From Prevotella sp. (GTDB taxonomy: Bacteria; Bacteroidota; Bacteroidia; Bacteroidales; Bacteroidaceae), in contig JAFVFY010000004.1 in NCBI GenBank assembly GCA_017475265.1, positions 1-33,117 of the forward strand: a stretch of DNA of 33,117 nucleotides. Direction: 5' to 3'. A program made the translations under genes and the position numbers. Within the stretch, counting starts at the first letter, position 1. The number at the start of each line of letters is the position of its first letter. The notes below the pieces were generated by a model that was not told the origin of the DNA, did not search any database, and saw nothing but the letters and a program-made list of their open reading frames with translations. Below are positions 1 through 6,980 of the stretch, piece by piece.

Positions 1-2
1 AA

Positions 3-71
3 ATCTACGAGATGCTTGGATATAAGAAGATGCCCTTCTGGAGAAAAGTAAAAGTTTGTAGTACCCAATGA
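3..71 (+). CDS. 3' end of a gene, possibly GNAT acetyltransferase
   Basis: An open frame enters from the left edge and ends in TGA at 69-71. The visible tail reads IYEMLGYKKMPFWRKVKVC followed by STQ. The pattern YEkLGYKk...P resembles the C-terminal strand of GNAT N-acetyltransferases, where it helps close the acetyl-CoA fold. Only 22 residues are visible, so the family is a guess. It converges on the truncated radical SAM gene at 82-801. Confidence 0.35.
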   Translation: MYEMLGYKKMPFWRKVKVCSTQ

Positions 72-81
72 GGGAAACAGG

Positions 82-801
82 TCAGCCGAAGCGACGGTGA
101 AAGCAAGAAGAACTGAGAGGTAGGGGCAAAGTTGGGTTAATATATAAGTAGTCTATCAACTCCCAGACAAAAGATTTTGAGAATGGGTCACCACCAGTCA
201 GGCAGACTTTTATTAAGCCTTGGTCATAAAGTTCATCGATAATACGTTTGTAGTCATCAAGTGTCAATTCTTTTCTATCTCCACGTGTGCTGATTTCTTC
301 ATCGTTTCGTGTTGCGCCCACGTTATAGCAATGAATGCATTTCTCACTACAGCGATAAGTCAGTTCAAACATCACGCTTGTTATACCACCCACCTTTTCT
401 GTATAAAGTTGTTCGGCATTGGATATGGCGTATGGCAGCTTTTCTTGTGTAGTACGTTCTACTGTTTGCTGTTGCTGACAGTTGTATTCACTTACGCGTC
501 TGCGATAGTCGGCAATTATTTCGTCTGTTGGCAGCACAGAAGAAACAATGCCCATCTGCTCCAACTGTTCAAAGAACGGAGCTATACTTTCCATCGCGAT
601 GTTCAGCTTAGAGGCAATGGCATCAAGTTTAATCATACCATTACGAGGTACTGAAAGTATTTCTCCAATCACCATTGCTGAATAGCTCTCAAAGAAATAG
701 CTCATGCCCGCAATCAAATTGTAATAGATTGCAGCCTGTGCTTTTTCATTATATCTCCCACACGTCCAGACTGGGCGATAGTACGTATTTAGTTGATTCA
801 T
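82..801 (-). pseudogene. Truncated radical SAM peptide-maturase-like protein
   Basis: The 239-residue product has an N-terminal region of about 140 residues containing a possible winged-helix segment (LDAIASKLNIAMESIAPFF). A radical SAM start follows: CSEKCIHC, the CxxxCxxC motif that holds the 4Fe-4S cluster, then the LTGGDPF glycine-rich segment. The frame becomes unrelated low-quality sequence (PLPLSSSCFHRR) and stops soon after, so most of the TIM barrel and any SPASM domain are missing. The gene is probably dead, cut by recombination near position 140. Its start ATG overlaps the stop of the 798-1271 gene by 4 nt (ATGA), so it was the third gene of that operon. Radical SAM proteins of this type usually modify ribosomal peptides; that role here is inference. 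Confidence 0.65.
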
Positions 802-1271
802 CTGCGGTTTCCACCAATTTTTTCAAGATTGTCCATAGCATCCATCGTTTCGTTCATGCCCTTTATGAAGTTCTCTATGTAGATAATCTTTAGTTTTTCC
901 TCTTCGGCATTGGTGGGTGCATGGTATTCTTTGTCGTACTCATCTTCAGCCATTTGTTCAAACATTTCTTTTACTTTATCATCCATACCATCAACTAAAT
1001 CGGCTAAGTCAAGCATATTTGAGAATTCTTCGTTGCTCGCCCCTGCCATGCCAAACATCGTGCCTTTTTTGTAGCCCGCATTTGCCATTTCTTGTTCTTT
1101 TGGTGTCATTGATGATTCCTTGACCTCAGATTCTGACATAGATTCTTTTTCCTCTTCTGTTTGTATAGAGGTCTCTGTGTTTTGGTTACTCGTGTTTTCA
1201 TCCTCATCAGACGAAACAAAACCAATGGCGAACAATGCTAACACTGCAATTGTCAAGATACTTTTTTCCAT
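798..1271 (-). CDS. Small exported acidic protein, cassette copy 1
   Basis: 157 residues. An N-terminal hydrophobic signal (LTIAVLALFAIGFVSS) is followed by a very acidic Glu/Ser/Asp-rich linker and a C-terminal domain with AGYKKG, YHAPTNAEEEKL and IYIENFIKGM. The same pieces (AGYEKG, YGAPTSSEEKEL, IYLEAYEEG) occur in the same order in the 8976-9407 protein, so the two define a small family whose conserved parts are the signal and the C-terminal domain. There is no lipobox cysteine, so it is probably cleaved and periplasmic, or anchored by an uncleaved signal. It lies 3 nt after the VanZ-like gene and overlaps the radical SAM start. Function unknown. Confidence 0.75.
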   Translation of the reverse strand: MEKSILTIAVLALFAIGFVSSDEDENTSNQNTETSIQTEEEKESMSESEVKESSMTPKEQEMANAGYKKGTMFGMAGASNEEFSNMLDLADLVDGMDDKVKEMFEQMAEDEYDKEYHAPTNAEEEKLKIIYIENFIKGMNETMDAMDNLEKIGGNRR

Positions 1272-1274
1272 AGA

Positions 1275-1742
1275 CTAAATGGATTTGTTGGAATTAAGTG
1301 AATATAAATAGTTTAGATAATAGATTATTGGCGGTATTGAATAATACAACAGGTCGAGAATGTCGAATGTTCCTCTTACCAAGCCCAATCCTTGCAACAC
1401 CTCGCTGCTAATGGTTACCACTGGCACAATTGCAAGGAAAACATATTTCTTCCATCCTTGGTCCTCATGCCAGATGGCATCTATAATGAAAAGGTAAGCT
1501 GCACAATAAAGACCGTCGGGCAAACTGAACTTAATGAAACTGGGAAGTTGCCAGTCAAGAACGGCAAGGCGAAGCGTGTCGATAAAAGCAGCAAGCCCCA
1601 ATGCCTTGCACCACACATAGATGTATAGTGTCTTGCTTCTGAAAAGAAGATAAATCAAACAGCCTATAGCAAGGAAAAGGAAGCCCAGGCAAGTCTTTAC
1701 TGTGCTGCTCTTCAGGATTGTTTTCTTGTCATCTCTTTCCAT
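1275..1742 (-). CDS. VanZ-like membrane protein, cassette copy 1
   Basis: 155 residues with about four predicted membrane segments (LGFLFLAIGCLIYLLF, GLYCAAYLFIIDAIW, YVFLAIVPVVTISSE and a C-terminal IPPIIYYLNYLY). The SSEVLQ...LVRGTFDILDLLYY segment matches the E-x-x-Q ... R-x-F-D-x-x-D pattern of VanZ-like proteins. The product closely resembles the 8500-8979 protein, sharing IYLLFRSK, KFSLPDGLYCAAY and VTISSEVLQ. It is first gene of a three-gene operon and is preceded by a structured leader RNA. VanZ family members are membrane proteins of mostly unknown activity; nothing here ties this one to glycopeptide resistance. Confidence 0.75.
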   Translation of the reverse strand: MERDDKKTILKSSTVKTCLGFLFLAIGCLIYLLFRSKTLYIYVWCKALGLAAFIDTLRLAVLDWQLPSFIKFSLPDGLYCAAYLFIIDAIWHEDQGWKKYVFLAIVPVVTISSEVLQGLGLVRGTFDILDLLYYSIPPIIYYLNYLYSLNSNKSI

Positions 1743-1774
1743 AGACTATACGGTTATTAGTATCAGTAACAGAA

Positions 1775-2012
1775 GTGTGAGCCTCTCGTTATCCTACCGA
1801 AGGCTCTGGTAAAACCTGTACAAAGATATTGAAACAGCCCACACCCTTGGAGAATATACAAGATGTGAGCCAAAGATGGCCACAACCAGGATTATTCCTG
1901 CCAAGGAGGGAACGTGTTCACAATCATCTGTTGTACTTTGAAGTTTACCAGACTTTTCGGTACAGATGAAAGCTATACGCTTCCTACTATGTTCGCCGCA
2001 GTTTTCCTACGA
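1775..2012 (-). ncRNA. Structured leader RNA, cassette copy 1 (candidate)
   Basis: This gene-free stretch upstream of the VanZ-like gene folds, on the minus strand, into an ordered set of helices. They are: a hairpin with a 5-nt loop (1979-1983 with 1969-1973); directly after it a 7-bp stem CATCTGT/ACAGATG (1962-1968 with 1925-1931) enclosing small hairpins; a linker; an arm closed by CTTGG/CCAAG (1901-1905 with 1846-1850) containing CAGGA-TCCTG and GGCC-GGCT hairpins; and a 6-bp stem GAGCCT/AGGCTC (1801-1806 with 1779-1784). The same order is seen at 8190-8437 with different bases. There is no obvious terminator before the gene, so it may be a 5' leader rather than a separate RNA. The 5' end is inferred from the -7 box. 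Confidence 0.5.
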
Positions 2013-2017
2013 CGTTG

Positions 2018-2025
2018 CAAATATA
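2018..2025 (-). promoter_or_regulatory. Promoter -7 box for RNA/VanZ cassette 1
   Basis: TATATTTG on the minus strand matches the Bacteroidetes -7 consensus TAnnTTTG. It lies just before the structured leader. No well-spaced TTTG -33 box was found. Confidence 0.5.
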
Positions 2026-2074
2026 GGAAAAGTTTAGCAAACAGCGTTCATCGTGGGCTGCTTTTTCACATTTT

Positions 2075-2365
2075 TTATTTTAATGTTTCTGTTTGGACAG
2101 AGCCGCCTGTTGAGATGAATTTCAGCTTTGGACCATTGTAATCCTTGGGATAGACCACACAGATGTCTCCAGTACCTTCCCATATCTCCACTCCCCCTTC
2201 GAGTCCCTTCTGGGTGAGTGAGCCGTTATACCAAATCAACACTCCTCCATGTGAAAGACAGGAGGAGGGTTGACTACCTTTAAAGCTGGCTGTGCCATAA
2301 GTCCAATCTGCCATTGCAGTACACATCATACCGCAAAAAGCCAATAATAAAAGTTTTCGCTTCAT
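2075..2365 (-). CDS. Small secreted protein of unknown function
   Basis: 96 residues. A clear signal peptide (KRKLLLLAFCGMMCTAMA, cleavage likely after AMA) is followed by about 77 residues rich in Gly, Trp and Tyr (DWTYGTASFKG, GGVLIWYNGS, GGVEIWEGTG). The two similar halves with GGV(L/E)IW suggest a small beta-rich fold. It has its own promoter at 2404-2411, and no family was recognised. It lies between the kinase gene and cassette 1, all on the minus strand. The codon pattern and signal peptide make it credible despite its size. Confidence 0.65.
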   Translation of the reverse strand: MKRKLLLLAFCGMMCTAMADWTYGTASFKGSQPSSCLSHGGVLIWYNGSLTQKGLEGGVEIWEGTGDICVVYPKDYNGPKLKFISTGGSVQTETLK

Positions 2366-2403
2366 AAATTCTTATGTTTTGAGGTTAATACCATAATTGA
2401 AGG

Positions 2404-2411
2404 CAAAGGTA
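2404..2411 (-). promoter_or_regulatory. Promoter -7 box for small secreted protein
   Basis: Minus-strand TACCTTTG matches TAnnTTTG and lies about 40 nt before the ATG of the 2075-2365 gene. Confidence 0.55.
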
Positions 2412-2470
2412 CTAAACAAAGACGAAAAATGGAAGGAACGGGGTGACCATTTCTTCCATTTCACATTATT

Positions 2471-3730
2471 TCATTCTTCGATGTCGGTTTGTTGCTGTTG
2501 CCTCTCGCCGTTCTTCCGCATCTTGTTGAACACATAGCTTGTCAGTTGTTGGAAGATGGCTTCGGTTTCATTACGGATGACAGTTTCTGGGATGTCGGGG
2601 AAATCATTTACCAGTTGGTCGCCGATTGTCACTGAACGGTTGTGGAACTCCGTGGACTGTTTTGCCCAGAGCTTGCCAGTGATAGGCGAAGGAAATATGG
2701 AGTCGCAGAAAGTGAAGATGGTGGCCTTGTAGGCTGTGTCCATCTGTTTTTCCAGTTCTTTCTTCATCGTTGCCCGACTGTCTTTCGGTTGTGGCGGCAG
2801 AGCCTTTGGGGATTGAGAGTTGAGATTTGGGGATTGAGAATTGAGATTTCTTGCTGCGCAAGCGTCCTTCGGCCGAGCGGAGGATTGAGATTTAAGGCTT
2901 GTCGGCTGTTCGGGGGCTGATGGGGTGGGCGTGACGTGTGACTGCTGGTAGAAGAAGAAAGCGACACAGGCAGCAATGACAAGTGATGCTGCCATGATGA
3001 GAATGGCGTAGGTGTGTCGACGGACAAAGATGCTTTTTCTTATCTCTTCCACCGACGAAAAACGGTCTTCGGGATTGGCGGCAGTGCATCGGGCTATCAC
3101 CTTATTATATATATGGTGATTGGGCAACAGTTCAAGAATCTTGCCGATGGTGTAGATGTCGGCTTGAATTGATAATTGAGATTTGAGGTTTGAGATTTGT
3201 TCGGGGGCGGCAAAGGTAGCGGTGTGGCCTGTGGTGTCGGGGAAGGTGTCGGTGTAGCAGAAGCCGAGGTCGATGAGCTTCACCTGGTCGCCGATGCGGG
3301 TGAGCATGATGTTGTCGGGCTTCAGGTCGAGGTGGAGCACCTGATGGCTGTGTAGATAGCTCATGACATCGAGGAGTTGGCGGATGAATCTATCTGTGTG
3401 GCTGCGGTTCTTGAAATAGTTGGGATTGGTGGAGAGGCGTTGGGTGAGTGTCTCGCCGTCGATATACTCCATGAGTATGGTACTGCAGTCATTCTCAAAC
3501 GAGATGTAGCGTACCAGATTGGGATGCTCCAACCTGTAGCCCGTCTCGAACTCTTTGCGCAGTGCCTCGCGGTAGCGTATGTCGCCGGAAAACTCTGGCT
3601 TCAGCCGCTTTAGGAAGTGCAGCTTGCCGTAGAGTTTTACACGGAAAGCATCACAGGTGGCACCAGATGAAACTAACTGTTCAACCGATTCGTAGATTGA
3701 CTGGCTGTTTGTGAACTGTGACGTTTCCAC
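2471..3730 (-). CDS. Membrane Ser/Thr protein kinase (Hanks type)
   Basis: 419 residues. The N-terminal eukaryote-like kinase domain (about 1-235) shows the ATP-anchoring Lys (FLKRLK, K41), catalytic loop HLDLKPDN (D135, N140), the metal-binding Asp in DLG in place of DFG (D154), and APEQ (175-178). The glycine loop is poorly conserved. A single membrane helix (about 240-261) separates it from a roughly 160-residue C-terminal part, expected outside the membrane, with no recognised domain. Two low-complexity inserts, NLKSQLSI in the kinase lobe after APE and a longer SQS/NLNSQSP-rich linker after the helix, are translations of chromosomal word repeats (3165-3200, 2811-2900). It follows the 3756-4307 gene by 25 nt, so the two probably form an operon. 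Confidence 0.85.
   Translation of the reverse strand: METSQFTNSQSIYESVEQLVSSGATCDAFRVKLYGKLHFLKRLKPEFSGDIRYREALRKEFETGYRLEHPNLVRYISFENDCSTILMEYIDGETLTQRLSTNPNYFKNRSHTDRFIRQLLDVMSYLHSHQVLHLDLKPDNIMLTRIGDQVKLIDLGFCYTDTFPDTTGHTATFAAPEQISNLKSQLSIQADIYTIGKILELLPNHHIYNKVIARCTAANPEDRFSSVEEIRKSIFVRRHTYAILIMAASLVIAACVAFFFYQQSHVTPTPSAPEQPTSLKSQSSARPKDACAARNLNSQSPNLNSQSPKALPPQPKDSRATMKKELEKQMDTAYKATIFTFCDSIFPSPITGKLWAKQSTEFHNRSVTIGDQLVNDFPDIPETVIRNETEAIFQQLTSYVFNKMRKNGERQQQQTDIEE
2811..2900. repeat. Word-repeat array inside kinase gene
   Basis: Repeats of attgaga and gattgagattt, followed by a TTGCTGCGCAAG palindrome and another gattgag unit. They are translated in frame as the LNSQSPNLNSQSP linker of the kinase. 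Confidence 0.7.
3165..3200. repeat. Word-repeat array inside kinase domain
   Basis: Units of aattgag and tttgagattt inserted in frame just after the APEQ motif. Confidence 0.65.
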
Positions 3731-3734
3731 TTTG

Positions 3735-3755
3735 TTGATTGAAGATTGAAGATTG
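3735..3755. repeat. Word repeat between HTH and kinase genes
   Basis: Three near-identical attgaag units fill almost the entire gap between the two genes, immediately before the kinase start. Confidence 0.65.
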
Positions 3756-4307
3756 CTACTGTTTCCTGATGGACGAGAGACCCGACACCCGGCCAGCGGT
3801 AAACTGTCCTAACTGTTCGCCATTACGCCATACTTGGAGTACCAGTAGGGGGTGGTGGAGCACGAAGCTGAGGATTTCCACCATGTCGCCAACCTTCAGC
3901 TTACTGTTCACGCTTTCCGTCACGCGGTAGCGGTTGTTACCCAGATAACGGAACAGAACCCTGCGGTCGGGCAGATATTCTATCTCGACCTCCGCTTCGG
4001 GCGTAAGATCCGCCGAGCGTACTTCTCCGTCGGAGGCGTCAAAGTCGGAGTTCCCCTTGTCCTCAATCTCCTTGAGTTCGTCCCAGTGGGCATAGCCCAG
4101 ATAGCGGGCGATGACGTCAAGCGTGGTGACGTGAGGGTTGCGCTCATCGTCGGCAAAGCCTGTTAAGCGTTTAAGCGTAGTAGCACCAATACGCACTCCT
4201 GTCTTGCCCTCAATGTCGAGCGACAGCAGTTCGCAGTCAGAAGGCAAGCGCAAGTCGGCACCCGACTTGCGCTTTAGCATTTCTATGATATGAAAAGGTA
4301 GTCTCAT
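3756..4307 (-). CDS. Putative DNA-binding protein paired with kinase
   Basis: 183 residues. The N-terminal part (about 1-75) looks like a helix-turn-helix region: LKRKSGADLRLPS, then IGATTLKRLTGF and TTLDVIARYLGYAHWDEL. An acidic linker follows, then a beta-rich C-terminal half (VLFRYLGNNRYRVTES ... LKVGDMVEILSF). No catalytic motif is visible and the family is not recognised by name. Removing the guaA element would place its start only 4 nt after the guaA stop, so it was probably the next gene of a guaA-HTH-kinase operon. Its transcription may now depend on the promoter in the left end of the element. Confidence 0.6.
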   Translation of the reverse strand: MRLPFHIIEMLKRKSGADLRLPSDCELLSLDIEGKTGVRIGATTLKRLTGFADDERNPHVTTLDVIARYLGYAHWDELKEIEDKGNSDFDASDGEVRSADLTPEAEVEIEYLPDRRVLFRYLGNNRYRVTESVNSKLKVGDMVEILSFVLHHPLLVLQVWRNGEQLGQFTAGRVSGLSSIRKQ

Positions 4308-4310
4308 GGT

Positions 4311-4421
4311 CTATTCCCATTCGATTATGCGAAATGCAGCGCACATCGGCATTTCCAGAGATTTTGCCGTTCTCAGTGGTCGTTTTTGGGGGTCGTATTC
4401 TCTCATCTTGTTCATACTCAT
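4311..4421 (-). CDS. Possible 36-aa ORF ending in the att site
   Basis: ATG at 4419-4421, stop TAG at 4311-4313. The frame crosses attL and therefore ends in IIEWE like GuaA. It follows a -7 box (4437-4444) and ends 3 nt before the HTH gene start. It may be only a translated leader that couples to the downstream gene. There is no homology evidence. Confidence 0.25.
   Translation of the reverse strand: MSMNKMREYDPQKRPLRTAKSLEMPMCAAFRIIEWE
4312..4325 (-). other. attL core (direct repeat)
   Basis: 14 bp identical to the guaA 3' end at 11760-11773. In an excised chromosome the guaA frame would read ATC GAA TGG GAA TAG, so integration and excision both preserve the IEWE C-terminus. Confidence 0.85.
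4377..4389 (+). repeat. Candidate integrase arm site, left end
   Basis: TGGTCGTTTTTGG, identical to three tandem copies at the right end and in the same orientation. Confidence 0.6.
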
Positions 4422-4436
4422 TATCAATTACTTATG

Positions 4437-4444
4437 CAAAAATA
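4437..4444 (-). promoter_or_regulatory. Outward-facing -7 box in element left end
   Basis: Minus-strand TATTTTTG matches TAnnTTTG and points out of the element into the HTH-kinase genes. A clear -33 box is lacking. Confidence 0.4.
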
Positions 4445-4642
4445 GGCATTTTATTTTAAATTAAAAAGAAATCGGCCAGCAAAACAACATCATTTAACAG
4501 ACGGCCACCCCTACATATATTATAATAAGGTGAGTAACCTCATGTCGCTCTCTGTGAATTGCAACTCACCACATCAACAGTCTCAGTGGCGAAAATTCCT
4601 GAGGACCTATTTGGGAAAATGCTGAGGCCACCCCTCCATTTG
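4445..4642. other. Non-coding left end of element
   Basis: No gene seen. It holds a 7-bp inverted repeat GGTGAGT/ACTCACC (4529-4535 and 4564-4570), two copies of ggccacccct (about 4503 and 4627), and a second TCTCAGTGG (about 4580) echoing the one beside the arm site at 4371. It could include an origin, accessory integrase sites or the polymerase terminator; this cannot be resolved by eye. Confidence 0.4.
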
Positions 4643-5932
4643 TCACGCTCCTAACTCTACCTTCACCGAAGGGAACAGTCCGAAACGGTGGTACACTTGT
4701 TCAATGATGGTGGTCAACTCGGCAACAGTCACACACTCGTTAGCCTCAACATCAAAGACTACAAGCGCATCATGGAGATTAACCACTCTGTAGCCTCGAC
4801 TCCAACACTCTTTGAGTATCAGACGGAACAGCAGACTTTCGGCTTTCATCATCGTATGGGGCAGCTTATCGTCTGTGCTCACCTTCATGGCTCGTATCAC
4901 CTTCCATACATTAGGGTACTTTCGTATGAACGACTTGCAGAACTTACTAACGTAACTATCGGTGATGTGACTGTAGAACACTTGGGCGAACACTCGCTTC
5001 TTTACCTCGCTACGTTCCATGTCACCAAACTCGGACACGAAATCATCGTAGAACGTTCCTCGTTGGGTCTTGATGATGTACTCCAGCACGTCTAACGGCA
5101 CATCTATCTCGTTATGTTTCAGTATGTTGCTGACAACTTCCACATCATAATGATATTGGGCTTTAGCCTCTCTGATTATATTAGAAGGAATAGAATAATA
5201 TTTAACAAGATAATGATTTAATAATAAAGGATGAGAATTGGATATGTCAAGTTCATATTTGATATTGAAGAACTCACGCAGTGAGCGAGGCAACGAGGTT
5301 AGATGATGGTAGATGCGGCCTTGCTCGTCTATCTTGTATATCCTTATATCACTCTCTTTGAAATCATCAATACAACTTCGATGGTATTGATAACTGTGAG
5401 TTTGTTTGTCGGCAATGGTCTCGTCAATGTAAACAAGTGCATCGTCTTTCCTCGTCAGTCGTAAACAAGTCAATGACTCCATGTATTTACGTGTGAACGG
5501 TGTGACCTCTACTTGTTCAAACATCTTTCTCCTATCAGCCTCACCCCTCGCCCATTTGATAAACTTCACATTGTGACTGGTCATATAGCCAACGTTCCAT
5601 TTCATCAGTGTGATGGTCGTGGAATGTTTACCGACTGAATAAGTGCCAATGTTGATGATGCCCAGATATGACAAGTTCAGCAGCATATCGTTCCAATGGT
5701 CGTGAAAGATGTGGTCACGGTAAAACTGAGCGTTGAGGTGACAATGCCCCTCGTCACTCTGCTTGCAACGTGTGATGATAACGTGCAGCAAGTATTGATA
5801 CTTGTGCATGAGAATTGTCTTAGACGGTTTCCTCTTACCGTCACTGAAGGACAAGATATGTCGCTCACAAATGGTTTCAAGCGGTATGTCCTTCAAATAA
5901 GCAATGGTGATTTTCGGTGTATTCTTCTTCAT
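4643..5932 (-). CDS. TV-Pol-like family A-related polymerase
   Basis: 429 residues from the ATG at 5932, which sits just behind a strong promoter; a longer frame to 5980 would run through that promoter. Three motifs in the C-terminal half resemble the family A polymerase core. Motif A-like LDISNSHPLLL (D229) follows GRIYHHLTSLPRSLREFF. Motif B-like is R307..VKKRVFAQVFYS (about 307-321). Motif C-like is VVNLHDALVV (H387, D388). The N-terminal 200 residues have no recognised domain. This arrangement fits the transposon-virus polymerases (TV-Pol) described from bacterial mobile elements and Sputnik and predicted to be combined primase-polymerases. A replication role for the element is inferred. 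It is the largest cargo gene and the only predicted replication enzyme. Confidence 0.6.
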   Translation of the reverse strand: MKKNTPKITIAYLKDIPLETICERHILSFSDGKRKPSKTILMHKYQYLLHVIITRCKQSDEGHCHLNAQFYRDHIFHDHWNDMLLNLSYLGIINIGTYSVGKHSTTITLMKWNVGYMTSHNVKFIKWARGEADRRKMFEQVEVTPFTRKYMESLTCLRLTRKDDALVYIDETIADKQTHSYQYHRSCIDDFKESDIRIYKIDEQGRIYHHLTSLPRSLREFFNIKYELDISNSHPLLLNHYLVKYYSIPSNIIREAKAQYHYDVEVVSNILKHNEIDVPLDVLEYIIKTQRGTFYDDFVSEFGDMERSEVKKRVFAQVFYSHITDSYVSKFCKSFIRKYPNVWKVIRAMKVSTDDKLPHTMMKAESLLFRLILKECWSRGYRVVNLHDALVVFDVEANECVTVAELTTIIEQVYHRFGLFPSVKVELGA

Positions 5933-5949
5933 AATGTTATCCCTTTGAG

Positions 5950-5981
5950 CAAATATATCAAAAAAAGTTGTAAAAAGCAAA
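5950..5981 (-). promoter_or_regulatory. Promoter for TV-Pol-like gene
   Basis: Minus strand: -33 TTTG (5978-5981), 20 nt spacer, -7 TATATTTG (5950-5957). The 5' UTR would be only about 10 nt. Confidence 0.6.
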
Positions 5982-6046
5982 TCTTTTCACCATTATTATG
6001 ATATTTATTGAATAGAAGTAAACTCATTTCTACTTCATATAAATAT

Positions 6047-6301
6047 ATGGAAGATAACAAAAGTATCAAACAGCGACCTTCAAGGCAAGGAGCAAACAAC
6101 CCAATGTGGGGAAGAAAGCACAGTGATGAGGCTCGTAGAAAGCAGAGCGAGGCGGCAAAGAAAAGACATCAGCAGTACCAGCAGTGGAAGGACAGCCAAG
6201 CCCATATAACGATGGATGAATTTCTCGGTAGTCAGCCCATGAGGGAGTACATCAGTTCACTAATCAGAGAGCAAATAGACAAAATGATATGGAAGGAGTA
6301 A
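6047..6301 (+). CDS. Small NUMOD3-motif protein
   Basis: 84 residues, starting at MEDNKSIK. The segment NNPMWGRKHSDEARRKQSE (about 17-35) matches the NUMOD3 motif, a short DNA-binding module usually found in GIY-YIG or HNH homing endonucleases. No nuclease domain is present, so it may bind DNA on its own, for example as an accessory to replication or recombination. A basic, Gln-rich helix and a helical tail (MREYISSLIREQIDKM) follow. It is divergent from the polymerase gene and overlaps the next gene by 13 nt. Confidence 0.6.
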   Translation: MEDNKSIKQRPSRQGANNPMWGRKHSDEARRKQSEAAKKRHQQYQQWKDSQAHITMDEFLGSQPMREYISSLIREQIDKMIWKE

Positions 6302-6486
6302 GACAACAGTACATCGACATGGTGGGGCGGTTTAAGGAACAGTCCAAACGCAGCGTAACACGTATCAAGATGATATTGGCTTTCACAAGTTGGTACAGAC
6401 AAAAGCAAGATACACTCACCGAAGAAGAAAAAGAGTACCTACAGAGCAACATCTGTCAAATACGTGAAAGTGAGTACCACTTCTAA
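6289..6486 (+). CDS. Small helical protein of unknown function
   Basis: 65 residues, predicted mostly helical and charged (MEGVRQQYIDMVGRFKEQSKRS ... DTLTEEEKEYLQ as two blocks). The start lies inside the end of the NUMOD3 gene, so the pair is probably translationally coupled. A strong terminator follows at 6509-6536. No family recognised. Confidence 0.5.
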   Translation: MEGVRQQYIDMVGRFKEQSKRSVTRIKMILAFTSWYRQKQDTLTEEEKEYLQSNICQIRESEYHF

Positions 6487-6508
6487 AACAAACACGGTAA
6501 GTAAAGCC

Positions 6509-6536
6509 ACTTGTGCAGCCTCAATGTTGCACAAGT
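6509..6536 (+). terminator. Rho-independent terminator
   Basis: 9-bp stem ACTTGTGCA/TGCACAAGT with a 10-nt loop, followed by a T-rich stretch (cctttattta). It ends the NUMOD3 operon. Confidence 0.65.
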
Positions 6537-6600
6537 CCTTTATTTATGGGCGTTTCAGCACTTAACCAGTGCAAAAAACAACGGTTTTCCGTCTCTATCT

Positions 6601-6843
6601 TCACTCAACTTGTTCAGATTTGCGGATGCCTCTGCCACCACTCTTAGACAAAAGTACACCCTTGCGGATGATACACTTCTTGTTTTGGTAGGGGTGTTCA
6701 CTCGTTAAGCCGTAGTTACGTAGGCTCGCATAAGTAATGCCAAGTTCCTCGCTCGTGTAGAACTCGTACATGTTGGCAACTGAGCCGTAGTAGTGGTGTT
6801 CACCGTTTATCTCCAAGTGAATGACCGTTCTTTCTTTCTCCAT
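6601..6843 (-). CDS. Small conserved protein of unknown function
   Basis: 80 residues from the ATG at 6843; upstream codons in the same frame overlap the promoter and are not used. Sequence shows EHHYYGSVANMYEFYTSEELGITYASLRNYGL and ends in a basic tail. The layout (a YYGS strand, then a helix ending in a Leu-Arg-Asn-Tyr turn) resembles small proteins I associate with Bacteroidales mobile elements, possibly a DNA-binding fold. No catalytic residues seen. It is divergent from the WYL_2-like gene across an operator-like inverted repeat. Confidence 0.55.
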   Translation of the reverse strand: MEKERTVIHLEINGEHHYYGSVANMYEFYTSEELGITYASLRNYGLTSEHPYQNKKCIIRKGVLLSKSGGRGIRKSEQVE

Positions 6844-6860
6844 CTTACTCGAATTTTGTG

Positions 6861-6891
6861 CAAAGGTAGTCAAAATATTGCAAATACCAAA
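6861..6891 (-). promoter_or_regulatory. Promoter for 6601-6843 gene
   Basis: Minus strand: -33 TTTG (6888-6891), 19 nt, -7 TACCTTTG (6861-6868). Confidence 0.7.
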
Positions 6892-6894
6892 TAA

Positions 6895-6935
6895 ATGCAA
6901 CCTTTTTAACTGGGTTTAACGCTAAAAAGTTGCAT
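6895..6935. promoter_or_regulatory. Operator-like inverted repeat between divergent promoters
   Basis: Arms ATGCAACCTTTTTAAC (6895-6910) and GCTAAAAAGTTGCAT (6921-6935) are inverted copies with one indel, around a 10-nt spacer. They abut both -33 boxes, so one bound protein could control both promoters. Confidence 0.5.
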
Positions 6936-6960
6936 ATATTGAATAAATGTCGTACCTTTG
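6930..6960 (+). promoter_or_regulatory. Promoter for WYL_2-like gene
   Basis: -33 TTGC (6930-6933), 19 nt, -7 TACCTTTG (6953-6960). The start codon is at 6981. Confidence 0.7.
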
Positions 6961-6980
6961 TACCGTGATTAGTAAACAAC

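Noticed and set aside
1275-1742. Glycopeptide resistance gene vanZ
   Set aside because: Only the broad VanZ-like membrane pattern is present; no van operon genes are nearby.
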